NCBI GenBank assembly: GCA_007258455.2
Contig: VDFB02358134.1
Span: 216,933,152-216,997,151, forward strand
Origin: Sequoia sempervirens
Lineage: Eukaryota > Streptophyta > Pinopsida > Cupressales > Cupressaceae
Length of the DNA stretch: 64,000 nt
Direction: 5' to 3'
The translations under genes were made by a program, and so were the position numbers. The notes under the pieces were generated by a model. The model did not search any database, was not told the DNA's origin, and was given only the letters and a program-made list of their open reading frames with translations. Shown here piece after piece: positions 1 to 11,713 of the stretch; the first letter of the stretch is position 1, and each line of letters starts with the position of its first letter.

Positions 1-840
1 TTTTCCTCTTCATTTTCTAGATATACCTTTGAAATATCATAAAAAATAATGCATGGATATTACCTCTATTATGGTGGAATTAACTTGCAAAAAAAATCCT
101 TGAAGTTCTTCATGAAAACTGCCCAAACTACCACTTCCAACTCAAACAAAAACCACCAACATTCTTGCCAACCACCAAAGATCAACATAACTGAAAACCA
201 AACTAAAATATCACAACAACCTTGCACAATATGCAACTAAAATTCTAGCATGGAGGCACTAGGGTTCCAAACCATTCAATGAAAATGAAATATCATTTTT
301 TCCTAAACAAGTCTTCTCTCAAGTCAGTTGATGAATTTTCCAAAATTAATAAAGATTTGGAGTTCAAAGTCAATAATACACAATAATAATCAACTGATTA
401 AAAGTGCTTATGAGTTCGCTTGACTAATCATTTACCAAGGACCTGACCACATGACCACCTCTAAGTTTTGCTTGCAAACTGTCGACACATAATGACTATA
501 TTTTGAGTCAGAGATTCTCATAATGATGACTTAAACATATGAAAAATGATGTCTGCCAAGTGATATAACTAAGTAACCTTAGAACACAATATCACCATTG
601 AAAAATACTTTGGGAAACCTGATAGGGTTTATTCCATCAAGATGCCGACCCCACACAACATTAACATACCAATGATAAATTAATATCATATGTAAAAGGC
701 TTCGAATAGTCAATATGAGTATTTTCCCTTGGATGCCGACTATAAAGTCAACGCTTGGACATAGAAATCACCAAATAAAAATGATAAAAATTATATTCCA
801 TTTGAGTCAATAAATACTGTTATGTCTTGCATAACCACCC
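1..840. other. Unassigned AT-rich intergenic sequence
   Basis: No reading frame here resembles a known protein. The single short frame near the left edge is Asn/Gln/Lys-rich low-complexity translation and has no family signature. I see no LTR end, PBS or tandem repeat. Confidence 0.5.
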
Positions 841-1183
841 CATTTTATTTTGGAACAAAATGGGTCCCCCTTTTTCTGTTGTTTTATTTGCCTTTTGTTG
901 TTGGTTTGGTCTTAGGAGTTCTTTTGTTTTCCTCCTGAGTTTGTCTTTTGTTCTGTCAAAGTTTGGTTCTGCCTCAGCTTGAGTTCATTTTCTTCTTCCT
1001 AAAAGTTGAATGAAGTGATAAAAAATGATATATTTTATATGCTTCTAAGGACTACTGGAGACGTTTGTTTTACAGGATTGAATTATTCATCTAAAGACAT
1101 CTCTCAAGGAAGTCAGTTGGAAAGCATACCACAATCAGATTTAGCATAGAACTCCTAAAGAAGAAGGTCACTGAGACCTTTTA
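841..1183. other. Possible LTR remnant or leader start
   Basis: A short inverted repeat (CCCATTTT ... AAAATGGG, 10-base loop) leads into GGGTCCCCCTTTTTCTG. A similar C-run followed by T-run context (GGGACCCCCCTTTTTT) occurs near 6375, just upstream of another motif-rich leader. The resemblance suggests the edge of a related LTR element, but I could not find a matching partner LTR or a PBS. This is inference from layout. Confidence 0.25.
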
Positions 1184-2150
1184 GATGTCTTGTCGACTAA
1201 CACTGTGTTATATTCATTTGGAATCCACTGGTTGCCCAGACATTTTAGTTGCCGTGAGGTTTTATATGTCTCTCTGCTTGCGCAAGTGTCTCGTCGACTG
1301 CTACACACAAGGCAGTGTCGCCAAAAGAATTTGGGTTCAGGAAGAAGTCTTCCCAACAAATGGAAGTCTCAGCGACAAGGGATAGCGTCGGCAGGAAGTC
1401 TCACTGACAGGGTGGACTCTTGCCAAAATGTAACGACGTCGGGGAAAGATTTGAGTTCGGCATGAAATCCCGATGACCAAGTGGAGGTCTCAACTCGCAA
1501 AAATATTTCACCTTCAGCATAAGGTCTTTCCAACTGGTGGAGGTCTTGCCAAAGGTTTCTCCCTTCAGTGTGATGTCTCGCTGACCTGAAGAAGTCTCGG
1601 CGAAAGGGGCATGACTTCAGTGTAATGTCTCCGCGAAGGGACCTAGTCTTGCTGACCCAATAATATCTTGCCGAGAGGGATTTTCTTTGGCATAAAGTCT
1701 AGCCAAATGGGGAAATTCCTCCTGATAGAAGGATGCCTTGCCGAAGGATGGTTCTTCGGTATAATATTTTGAGTTCGAAAGGAAGTCTTTCGGACCTAAT
1801 GAAACCCTAACGACCAAGTGGAGGTCTCGTAGAAAGGTTATGCCTTCGGCATAAAGTTTGGCCTAAGAGAAAAGGGTCTTGCTAAAGTGAGGCAGCTTCG
1901 AAGTAACATCTCACCAACTGAGGGGAGTCTTGTCGATGGTGATGAATTTTCCAATAGAAAAGGGATATCGATATGACCGATGTGAACTCACTATGACTTA
2001 TGGCCAATAACGATTGTCTTGCCGATGGTTTTTGTGATATCGATATAACTTATGCAGCTCAACATGAGGTCTTGCTGACCGTTGTATGTTGCGCCAATAG
2101 CTGCTATGAGGTATAATCGCATTGGGGAGACACGGCCAGTGTCTCACTGA
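1184..2150. repeat. Degenerate GTCTYGCCGA-type motif array
   Basis: A core resembling GTCT(T/C)G(C/T)CGA recurs about 25 times at irregular 20-50 base spacing, for example at 1184, 1287, 1574, 1594, 1647, 1735, 1927, 2016 and 2069. Intervening words such as TTCGGCATAA and CAAGTGGAGG recur too. The spacing is not fixed, so this is not a classical satellite. It resembles the motif-rich leaders of the other elements in this window. Short frames through it are by-products of the repetition. Confidence 0.7.
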
Positions 2151-4100
2151 CATGCGATTATATTCAAATGACCTTTGACAACATGGGAATCTTGTGTGGC
2201 ATATGTTCCACCAATCAAAAGAAGCTAAAGGGGAAAGCCAATGATAGTTTGAATGATTGACTACCCCTGTGAAGGAGACCAACATAATGTGAACAACATT
2301 GACTTGCTCTGAGACCTAAAACGATGGTGCAGCTCGGTGAAAAATGGTATGGAGATCCAATGGGAGAATTTGATGCTGCTTCCAGAAGATGGTCAACTTG
2401 TAGGAAGAAGGCCGAAAGGAAGAAGAGGCCGTCAGTCTCCGGGATAGCTGAGAGGTCTACTAGCAAAAGGTAGATCATCATTTATGATAATACTTCCAAA
2501 AATTCAAAGCTATTTTGATGGAAGTCCAAAGATGGACACGAAGGCTAGAAGTTATTGTTGTGGTTGTAAAGATCTAAAGGCTTCTCTTGAGGGTGATCTT
2601 TCACCAACATGGACATCGAGATGCATATTGAATGCGGCATTAACTTCATTCCAAAAGATCTAAGGGCTGACCCTTTTCTGGAGGCTGATATTTTTGTAAA
2701 CCCTAAAAAAATGGGGACCGACTTTCCTTTTGGCACGTTCTGTATATATGGCATTTTTTCCTCTTTTAGTGGGGGTACGAGTCTTAGAAAAAAAAAGGGA
2801 TATTTTTCAAAAATGAGTAGCAGTAGAGAAACTTAAGAGTAGTAATAGAGTAGGAGTTAGATTCGACAGAAGGCAACAATGTATCTTTCAAGTTTTCTTA
2901 GTGTAGATGGAAACAATTTGAAGCCATAGGTTTTCTGTACACTGGTGATTGTGTCAGATTTATAAATATTGCTTATCTGTTTCACTAATAGTAGAAGCAA
3001 CCCGATTTAAATCTACTTCATGTTGTGTTCTAGAATGGTATTTATCTTGGGTTAATCATTCGATTCGAGAAGCTTTCAAGCAATGAAATCTTATTTTATG
3101 TTGTCTAAATGGGGATTTAAAATATGCCATTGAAGTTAGCACTGTGAATGAATGAAACTGTGTTAATCACAAGTTAATTTTGTTTTTTAGTTTTAGTTAG
3201 AAATTGCTTGAAAGGTAACAAGTCTGGTTAAGTTGGATGAATTATTATTCTCTTCAGTTCCAAAGCCTTGATCTATCTTTTCTTTTCTGTTTCTTTAAAA
3301 ACCCCAATTAAAGTAGATTTGAATTTATGTTTGATCTTAGAAAAATCCACAAGCTCAACACCAGCAGGCCCCTTAAACATTATAGTTCACATCAACCATT
3401 GAGTAAAATTAGCATAGTCGAGAACCAATTACAAAGACCTTGGGAGTTAGATATCCATGTGTTATTCTTTCTCTTTTAGGAGAGCAGAATAGTAATATTT
3501 TGTTTACTATTGCTGTGCTCATCAGGACCATCAAACAAGTGAGATACCAGAATCAAAATGCATACTATGCCACCAAATAAAATGTGAGAACATGATATTT
3601 TTATTGAATCAAGTTTCATGGAGCAATTCAATCAATAACCAAACTTCCTGAGACGGTGAAATTGCTTGATGAAGCAATATAAATAAGCAATGAACCAACT
3701 GTATGAACCAAATTTATCCACACTAAGTCATGCCAACCGACACCATATTTCCATAAGTATTACCTTCATCTGTATATGCCATGAATCAATATACCTGAAC
3801 ATGTGAAGGTGACAATTTCATAAATCCAAAGGTGAAGAAGGCCCTGTCACCATGAATACCATCTAAATAACCCAAACCAAACCTTATCAACACTGTCAGT
3901 CCAATTAAATCAAGATCCCATGAATGAACCAACTGTAATCAACTTGAAACAAATCAAGCTGAAATATGAAATAGACATCATCAAGACATCATCAAATATG
4001 TAACATGTCAAAGCATAAAGATCCTGAGAGACCAAATTTGAATAACTTTTATCTACACATAAAGCTTAACATGATTAGTACAACATTATGTGATGAAAAA
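2151..4100. other. Unassigned sequence with weak LTR-like features
   Basis: No protein family is recognisable. A TATA-like stretch (TGTATATATGG, about 2741-2751) is followed by a purine-rich segment (2810-2870, GTAGGAGTTAG) that resembles the segment downstream of the TATA box at 11924-12015. A diverged LTR around 2600-3000 is therefore possible. From 3300 to 4100 I see only AT-rich sequence. Confidence 0.3.
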
Positions 4101-4115
4101 ATGTACCCAAATGCA

Positions 4116-4744
4116 TCAACTCAAAGAATGATCACCAAAACACTGAGAATGCCAAGTTTTCCAAATTGAACACAAAGGGAACCAAGTATTCAAAGCACTA
4201 ATCAGTTTTGTAGTTTTTTCATCAAAGACAATATACCACAAAGAGAAATCCAATAAACTCCCCAATTTTTTCATCAAGGACAATATACCACAAAGAGAAA
4301 GCCAACAAACATCTCTTGAACCGATTCTAACTAGATTATCAAATTTGACATGTCCCATTATCCAGTGCCACAACCAAATTTCATTGACTTGAGATACAAG
4401 GCATTGACCATCAACAACCTTAAGCTAATAGATGTTTGCATGAGTTCTCCTTCCAGCAACAACCATATCTCTAGATCCTTTTCTAATTTCACAAGTATTA
4501 TTCTAAAACACAAGTTTAAAACCATTGCTACACATCTGTCCAACACTCAAAAGGTTATGCCTTAAAACATTCACATAATATACATTATTAGTGTTGTGTA
4601 TTCCATCAAAACTAATTGTACCTTTCCCAACAATATTTTCTCTAGAATCATCACCAAACAAGACCAAATCACCATCATACTTTTCAAGTTTAGTAAAATT
4701 ACTTTTATCTCCGGCACGTGATTAGAGCATCCACTGACAATCAC
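4116..4744 (-). pseudogene. C3 protease and GAG-pre-integrase remnant
   Basis: The protease motif reads WVIVSGCSNH where copia proteases have WVIDSGCSNH, so the catalytic Asp codon GAC has become GTC. Downstream, WLWHWIMGHVKFDNLVRI matches the GAG-pre-integrase signature (WHxRLGHxNFDNL). A segment of about 30 bases (CATCAARGACAATATACCACAAAGAGAAA) occurs twice, near 4207 and 4272, a local duplication of about 60 bases just after that motif. Frameshifts and stops make this region non-functional. Confidence 0.75.
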
Positions 4745-5813
4745 CCAGTAGTCTTCATCCTATCTATCATGAAAGGTGGTGACCAAAGTACCTTCCATAT
4801 TATTCTTTTTGTTCTCTGAAATATTCTTTCTTGCACATTTTCTAGGGTTAGTAGGCACAAATTTATTCTCCAAGGCTAAAAACAAGCATTCATTATCATC
4901 ACCCTCATAATCAGATTCATCATCAGAGATTCTAATTTCTTCTTTAACATAATGAAACTTCTTATATTTCTTATCCTTTCTATCTTTATCTCTATGATCC
5001 TTGTTATTCTTATGTACAGCTCTATTAGGACATATTGAAGCATAATGACCAATATTACCACAACTGAAACATTTAAAGGGAAACATACCTTTATACTTAC
5101 TGGTACCTTTCTTCAACTTCCTAGTAAAATTTTCTTCCAACTCATCAGAACCATCACTATCTAGATCATTCTTAGTCTTTTTTGCTTTAAATGTCATTTA
5201 TGTCTTTTCCTCTTTCTTTCCAAACTTTCTCATCTCAAATGCAACCAAGGTGCCAAATAGCTCTTCTTTAGTGTATTTCTTAGGATCATACATCTCTTCA
5301 ATAACTAAGATCTTGTCACTGTAACACTTAGGTAGGGTTATTAGGATCTTCTCAATTATATCTTCATCAATCAACTTTCCCCCTTGATTCCTAACATCAT
5401 TTGCTGCAAGTTCAACCCTTTGGAAATAGCTTACAAAATATTCACCTTCTTCCATTTTCAAATTCTTATATCTACGCTTTGCCATCAACATATTTCTCAA
5501 TTTCACTCTATCATTTCCTTCATAAAGATCTTCCAACTTCTTCTAAACTTCATAAGCAGTTCCCAAGGAAAGAACCTTAGTTATCTTAGTTTTAGATAGA
5601 GCACTGAAAATAGCATACCTCACCTTTTAATTCTCCTCATAAGCAGAAACCCCATCTATAGTAGTAAGACCACCCGTCGTAGCAACATACTTCATCTTAA
5701 TAGCCTTCTAAGTCTTGTAACCAAGAGAGATAATCTATCCCCTCATCTACACTTTCCAGTCATTGTAATCAGATCCATCGAACATAGGGATCACCAAATT
5801 ATGTTCCATCATA
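4745..5813 (-). pseudogene. C3 gag (copia capsid and nucleocapsid)
   Basis: The most likely start is the ATG at 5813, which begins with MMEHNLVIPMFDGSDYNDWKV, the usual copia gag opening around FDGSxYxxWK. The central helical capsid segment (LEDLYEGNDRVKLRNMLMAK) follows, and then a CCHC zinc knuckle, CFSCGNIGHYASIC (CX2CX4HX4C), which binds packaged RNA. Several in-frame stops interrupt it: TAG where Trp is expected at about 5545, several TAG/TAA at about 5640-5770, and TAA at 5198 immediately before an ATG. The region after the knuckle is Lys/Asp/Glu-rich. Confidence 0.85.
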
Positions 5814-5852
5814 TCTTCCTTAAGTGGTTAAGCTATACACCAAGGAACCAAA

Positions 5853-5866
5853 GCTCTGATACCAAT
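5853..5866 (-). other. C3 primer-binding site (initiator tRNA-Met type)
   Basis: On the minus strand the sequence directly after the LTR is ATTGGTATCAGAGC, complementary to the 3' end of plant initiator tRNA-Met. It fixes the 5' LTR boundary at 5867. Confidence 0.9.
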
Positions 5867-6375
5867 TGTTAAAAGGTGCAAGACAACTGAGAGGGGGGGG
5901 TGAATCATTTTTCATTGAATTTAAATTCAAAACTTCAACACTTATCAATTTGACAACCACATTGTTTGGTTATTAAGTATGAACATGAAACGCAGATAAT
6001 AAAAAGAAAAATCAACACAATGAACACCATATTTTATGTGGAAAACCTAATGAGGGAAAAAACACGGTGAGGATTAACTCACAATATAAAGAGATAGAAA
6101 AAATGAATATAAAGGCTCACTGCAATGGCTCACTACCCAAAAGAGGACTCATTGTCTAGATACAAAGGCTTATTGCCTATAGATAAGACTCACTTTCCAA
6201 CAAGGAGGCTCACTACCTATAGATACATAAGTAAACAAAATATCCACCACAGTAATTTACACACATCCACAACCTTGATTAGAAGATTGTAGAAACCTTC
6301 AGCTCACTACCTTTAGGAATCTAACACAATGAACTGTTGTGTAGTTTTCACACACACACATCACTGAAAGTAGGG
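5867..6375 (-). repeat. C3 5' LTR, truncated upstream
   Basis: It begins (plus-strand view) with TGTTAAAAGGTGCAAGACAA and contains the G-run motif ACTGAGAGGGGGGGGTGAATCA (5887-5908), also found in the LTRs of C1 and C2. Repeated GGCTCACTRCC words follow at 6115-6215. No matching CAACA terminus is seen near 6375, so the U3 end is probably missing. The partner 3' LTR is not in the window. Confidence 0.75.
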
Positions 6376-8046
6376 ACCCCCCTTTTTTGCTCTAATTTTT
6401 TATGCTTTGGTCCTTTGGTTTTGAGGATTTACTTTCTTTAGCATGTGCTTGAATGTTTATCTTACTTGCATAGATGATCCCTTTAAGTTATTTGTTGAAA
6501 ATATTAAGTTTCAAGGTATTTTTGGGTTTTCCTTTGATTTCAGGAATTTCCTCCTCCAGTGGAATTCCCCAGTTTCCTTGAAAACCCGATGAGGAGGAGC
6601 TTACACTGTCATCTAAATATTCTAGTCCTTCCTAAAATTCCATGTCGATTGGATTTTTTTCAAAATTCCTGCACCTCATTGAATTCTCGGGTTACGTCTT
6701 GTGTTGTCTTGTCAATGGCATTAATGCTTGATTGTACGATTTCTATGACATGTATTTAGTCAATTTTGAGGGATTCTTGTGCCATTGAAGTTTTATCATT
6801 TATCTTTTCTGATCTAAGAGGCTTGATCTTAAGTGCTTGGCTTGATTTGGCATTTGGACTTTTGGATTCTTGGATTTGGTGGTGAATTTCCTAGGCGTCA
6901 TCATTGTTGCTGCTATTTTGTAGGGCATCAAATCTTGCTACCAGTCATTGTTATAACTGAAATCATTTCATCAATGATATGTATTTGTTGCCTTGCTTTT
7001 GATTTTTGAATGTGAATGATTCTTTGGCATCTTGAGTATGCTTGGAGTCTGGATTTTGTATGTTTGGTGGCATTGATCATTTTAAAGCTAGGGTTGTGCA
7101 AACATTTTTACAATTTCTTGAAGTCTAGAAGATGCACCCCTTGGTTAATCTTTTTCAGTTTGACAATGCCAACTTCATCTTCAACCTCGACCCTATGTGT
7201 GTCATTGTCTCAGCTTGGTATGATCTAGGGTTATTTGAGTTTTCTATATTGATGACCCCAAGTGAGTTCATGAACTTATCTCTAGTTTCATTATGAAGTA
7301 ACTCTCTTGTGTAGGCCATGAAGGATCCATTTTTAAACTTAGCAAAACAATTAAGTTGAATCCAAGCTAGTTTTGTGTGTTTGTGGTGGAATTTTAGGGT
7401 TTCAAGTTTAGGGAATCACCAATTCCCATCGATTTGCTTTATGAGTAAGTGTAGAATTTGAAGATGATCTATAAGAGACTCAAAGCAAGCTAACTTTGAG
7501 CCCCAAATCCCCAAATTTGTGATCGTTCAATCAATTTGGGCAAAGTCATGAAAAAATGGTAACATTCAGGATTTCAAGGTCTTCGCAGAATTCCTTAACC
7601 CTTAGAATTCCCCGAAGATGTGCAAAAACCCAGAATTATACCTACCTTGTGGATTTCCTTCCCTGACAGATTTTCCCAAAGAATCCCACAATATGAAGAA
7701 TTGGAGACATAAATGGATTAAATGTTATGTATTTTGGCATCTCATGGTTGATTTGAATAATTAGAGTGATGGTTCATGCTTTTTCTTCATTTGGGATGAT
7801 AAATTTATGATATTTGTGCTATGATCGCTAAAATCTGCCTAGCATGGAATTCCCCAAAATTCTTCTCTAGCTTGATTTCCTCAGATGGCTGCAAATCCCA
7901 GATTTCTAAGAAATGGTGCCTCATGATGATTCAAGGGATTTTAATCATGATTTTGAATTGTTGAATGATAAACATGTTGTTTATGATTGGATGACCTTGA
8001 TTCTAATGTTGTAAAGAGGATTTATTGTGGTATTTGTCGATTGTAG
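6376..8046 (+). repeat. Leader with GAATTCCC-type degenerate motif array
   Basis: Words around GGAATTCCCC, GAATTTCCT and AAATCCCAGA recur in two clusters, about 6540-6690 and 7580-7910. Examples are at 6541, 6559, 6662, 7588, 7605, 7652 and 7847. No protein family is recognisable. The region immediately precedes the long decayed frame starting at 8047, so it probably served as its 5' untranslated leader. A sequence resembling a 3' splice site (GTCGATTGTAG) ends at 8046. I did not find a clear 5' LTR or PBS here. Confidence 0.5.
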
Positions 8047-11000
8047 GATGAATCAAGTAAGACAGTTGCTAGTGGAACCAAGAGCAAGCAGATGGATCAA
8101 GGTGCTTAAGGATCTTTAGTCTCAGAAGCAGAAAGGATCAAAATGGACATAAAAAGAAAGGTTCCTAAGAGTAAGTTGACTTCCATTTGGTCAGAGATCA
8201 CTGATACAAATGTAGGCAAGTGGGAGTATGAGGAATTCAAGGCCAGAATGGCAGTGAAGGACCCTTCTCTGTTGGCAAGAAGATTAGTGAGTTCAGGATT
8301 GGCTCATGTGGTTGGATTTCCTCCTACTGTGCAATGCTATGAATTGGTGATAGAATGTGCAAGGCACTACAATCAAGGCACATAGAGAGTGATTGGTCCA
8401 TAGGGCAAGGCGATGGCTAATTTTTCTCTTGTTTAAGTGGCACAAACTTTTGATATGCTTAATAGATCTCATGTGGTGGGTCTTGACCTTGATGTGGCTA
8501 GGAAATACTATGTAGATGATACAAACAAGGCTCTACAAATTATCAATTCCTGGTTGGAAAATCCTAAGCCCCACATCTCTAAACTACTAAAACAACTATT
8601 TAGGGAAAAGTTTAAGGTTGAGTATTATGATGTGATTACACTCCTTAGTAGAGTAGTGGGATTGAAAAGTGCAAGAGTTTTTGAGAATTGGATGTTCTAT
8701 GTTATAGTGAGGATGGAATAGAACACTGATTATCACTGGGAAAGAATCATTAGTGCAATGATACATGAGCAGCTATGTAATGTATTGTAGACAAAGAACT
8801 TCACCATGACCTCCTACTTGGCCTATGCACTTGCAAGATTCCATCCCCACAAAGGGCTAAGTACAAGATGTGTCTTCGGGCAAGATGTGATCTATGAATT
8901 TTACCCACAATTACACTTGGGAAGCTCAAGCTATAGGAGGGTGAATGATGCATTCACCATGTACATCACCAGACTGCTTCAAGGTGCAAAACACGCCATA
9001 ATCTTAGATAGTGTAAAAGAATTGATAAAGAAGTTTGGAGCTTGGTTCATACAGTTCCCCACTTTCTCCTACATTAGGATAGATGGATGTCAAAGATCTC
9101 CCTATAGACTTCAAAGGTATCCCATAGACCATATCATACTCCTGGAGGTCACAAGGTAGATATGTGACTTTGATGCTATAGTGGAGAAAGAAAAACACAG
9201 GACTGGGTTTGGTAATGACTTCCATCTTAGGGTAGGAAGCAATGAAGCATGTCCTATCATTTTAGAAAATTATTTTGAGGAAATGAGTTCCTTGGGCTTG
9301 TCTTTCCACTCCAAAAGGCCTAGTTTTGATAGAACTGGTGAGGCACAAAAGAGGGCTAGTAGAGAGTTTAACCACAAGGATGACATAGAAGACTACTGGG
9401 CTAATTGTAAGGATGAGTTTGAGGTTAGGAAGAAGAAATTATCTAGGCTACAAGTTAACTTGATTAGATTGTACAATGTCAAAGCTATCCCTGATCGAAT
9501 TGATGATGATGGGAATGTGATCCAGAACCATGATTATGAATCTTTCAAGGACAAACTAGTAGGAGAGATTGATTGGTTGAAAGAAGAGAAAATAGATTTG
9601 GAACAAATCACAGCTCCCATCCTCAAGTACATTAAATTGTGGATCAAACACAAGATCTGGGAGCTAGACAGTAAAGGCACATAGTACACGTATGACTTGA
9701 TGGGAGACATGGACTCCCATTCTACCTCTAAGGAGATTGAACAAGATCCTAAGGGAAAGGGTAAGGTAGATTACCCCTTTAAGATCAAAATCAAAGGTGC
9801 CCAAGTAGAATTAGAAGTAGAAAAGAAGAGAAAGCCCATAGCTAAAAAGAGGAAGAATGTTTCCAAAAAAGATAAGTTTGCTGCTGAAGATGAACCTGAT
9901 GAAGAAGAGGAAAAAGATAGTGCCTCTATACCAAAAAGGAGAGTAACAAGAACTTCAAAGAAGAAGGATGAACCGTCCAAGGGAGAAAAGGGAGTAGGCC
10001 CTCAAGTTGTGAATATGGAGAGTTTTGGGGAGAAGACACAAGTTTACACCAGAAGATCAAGAACCCCCTCTCCAAAGGACAGTGCACCAAAAGAGAAGGT
10101 CTTTGCAGCCTTTTTCATTTTGGAACAATAGGAAGATGCCCCTCCTCTTCATGAGTCACATGATGAACAACATGATTCCAAAGATACAGAAGATAGTAAT
10201 CATCAAGAAGAGGATGCAGGCATATTCAAGAAAGGAGAACTCCATAGTGATGAGGCCGAGATAGAAAGAATCTTGCAATCCCCTTTAGTGCCATATGAGG
10301 ACTCACCTGCTAGCGATGAAGGAGATAAATCTTTTGAGAAAGCAGAGATACCTGAAAGGACCCCTTCACCAGTGCATAAGGAAGAGGAACATAATAAAAA
10401 AAGGATGAAAATCTAGAAGAGAGGAAAGAAGATAAGGAGGAAGAAGAGGATAAAGTTGAAATTTTTTATGTTGAGCAGAACGTGAATGTGGAATCCAAAG
10501 ATCAACAGGATAAAGATAAGAAAGGTGAGAAAAAGTCAGATTCCACTACTCCTGGTTGGCTTAATGAGAGATTGAAGAGTAAATAGATGGTCATAGATGA
10601 TACCCCTCCGAATTGGGATGAATTGTTGGAGAAAATTGGTAAGGGGAAGGAAAAGAAGAAAGCCAAGGTGATCTCCAAAATTACCAGGGATGAAGCAGAT
10701 AATAGGATCATCCACATTGCCACCCCTGTCACAGAGAAAGATAGAAGGGAGATTACTCCTTAGGAATACACAATCCAAACCTTGAACCTAGGGCCCACTA
10801 GCAAAGATCAAGAGAAGGAAGAATTCCAAGAATCTTCCCAAACCATTTTGAGAAGGCTAGACAGGGAAACAACAAAGAAGGAAAAGTTGCAGAAATAGGT
10901 AAATGATATGTGTAAATATGTGCAACATTTGATGAAACCCCTATAAGCAATAGGAAGTGAGGGAATGCACCCTGAGTGCTTGTTGCCTAAAGATGCAGTC

Positions 11001-11713
11001 AATGAACTTGAAAGGATGAATACCTCAACTAAGGTCACACTTGATTGGTTGCATGGGGTGGGAACTAGAGGAGATGATGCAATCAAAGAAATCCTGTCAA
11101 CCGCTAGAGTTCCTCACAGGTCAATGGAGTAGCTAAAATATGTGTTATCCCAAGACAAGGAAGATGTTAATCTCCCACTGTAGAAAACCAAGGCCATCAT
11201 GGAGTACATTGAAGAAAAGTTGGTAAGTGATGGAATCTTTTCTTCTTCAAAAGTTGCAGAACCTTGGGAATGGTATGAAGCTTTGTAGATCAGACAGAGG
11301 GTATTTAAGCAAGTCCATAAGTAGGTAAAACAAATAGAGAGAACCCTGACTGACATATATAGTAAATGTGTTTCATTTTTTGAAGTCATGATTGGTAGGA
11401 AGAAGTTGCACCGAGGCATCTCAGCTTGGAATAGTTAAGGAAATGGTGGCATGATGTTTATGTCCCAACAGATGATGGTTCAATCACAGTTCACCATTTG
11501 GATGATGCGGCCACATACATTACAGTCATGGATAGGCACCAAACCCTAAAGGTGGAAGGGGATAAAATAGTCAAACGGGCAAGGGAAGATAGTAAATCTA
11601 TTGAAAGAAAGTTCAAAATATTAGTTATTCCACCTTTGGTTGACCTGGAGAAGATTTTCTTGATGGTGCAAGATAAAGTGGGGCGAGATAAGGATAAGGG
11701 GGAGATTATTTAA
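8047..11713 (+). pseudogene. Long decayed frame of unknown function (~1200 residues)
   Basis: I do not recognise this protein. One frame runs from 8047 to about 10400. It shifts by one base in the A-run at 10394-10401, continues to about 11425, shifts again and ends at TAA 11711. Within these segments I count 18 in-frame stops: 15 TAG (8383, 8401, 8719, 8788, 9157, 9682, 10129, 10584, 10761, 10896, 11130, 11181, 11286, 11322, 11432), 3 TAA (8107, 8434, 10944) and no TGA. Each would be Gln by one T-to-C change. The N-terminal ~540 residues look globular, with motifs such as VVGFPPTVQCYELVIECA. The middle is Lys/Glu-rich with nuclear-localisation-like KKRKPIAKKRKNVSKK, and the C-terminal third is helical. 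The end overlaps a polypurine tract, so it probably filled the internal region of a non-autonomous LTR element. No RT, integrase or protease motif is visible. Confidence 0.6.
11690..11708 (+). other. Polypurine tract at the end of the unknown frame
   Basis: AAGGATAAGGGGGAGAT is the kind of tract that primes plus-strand DNA synthesis directly upstream of a 3' LTR (copia elements typically show AAGGGGGAGATTGTTG). It overlaps the last codons of the unknown frame. Confidence 0.65.

Larger units (their letters stand above)
4116..6375 (-). mobile_element. Ty1/copia element C3, 5' half only
   Basis: Reading on the minus strand from right to left, the element has a 5' LTR (5867-6375), a PBS for initiator tRNA-Met (5853-5866), a gag start (ATG at 5813), a CCHC knuckle, a remnant of the protease and the GAG-pre-integrase motif. 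It then stops near 4116; integrase, RT, RNase H and the 3' LTR are absent. The missing half could have been lost by deletion or displaced by another insertion. The domain order is that of Ty1/copia. Confidence 0.85.

Noticed and set aside
1185..2836. Short frames in and after the GCCGA word array as genes
   Set aside because: Frames exist on both strands at once, are under 100 codons, and match no family; the repeat explains them.
8107..11434. Reassigned genetic code in which TAG and TAA mean Gln
   Set aside because: The pattern would fit, but the same sequences carry plant LTR retrotransposons, frameshifts, lost catalytic residues, Trp-to-TAG changes and genuine terminal TAA stops. Methylation-driven decay explains all of it.
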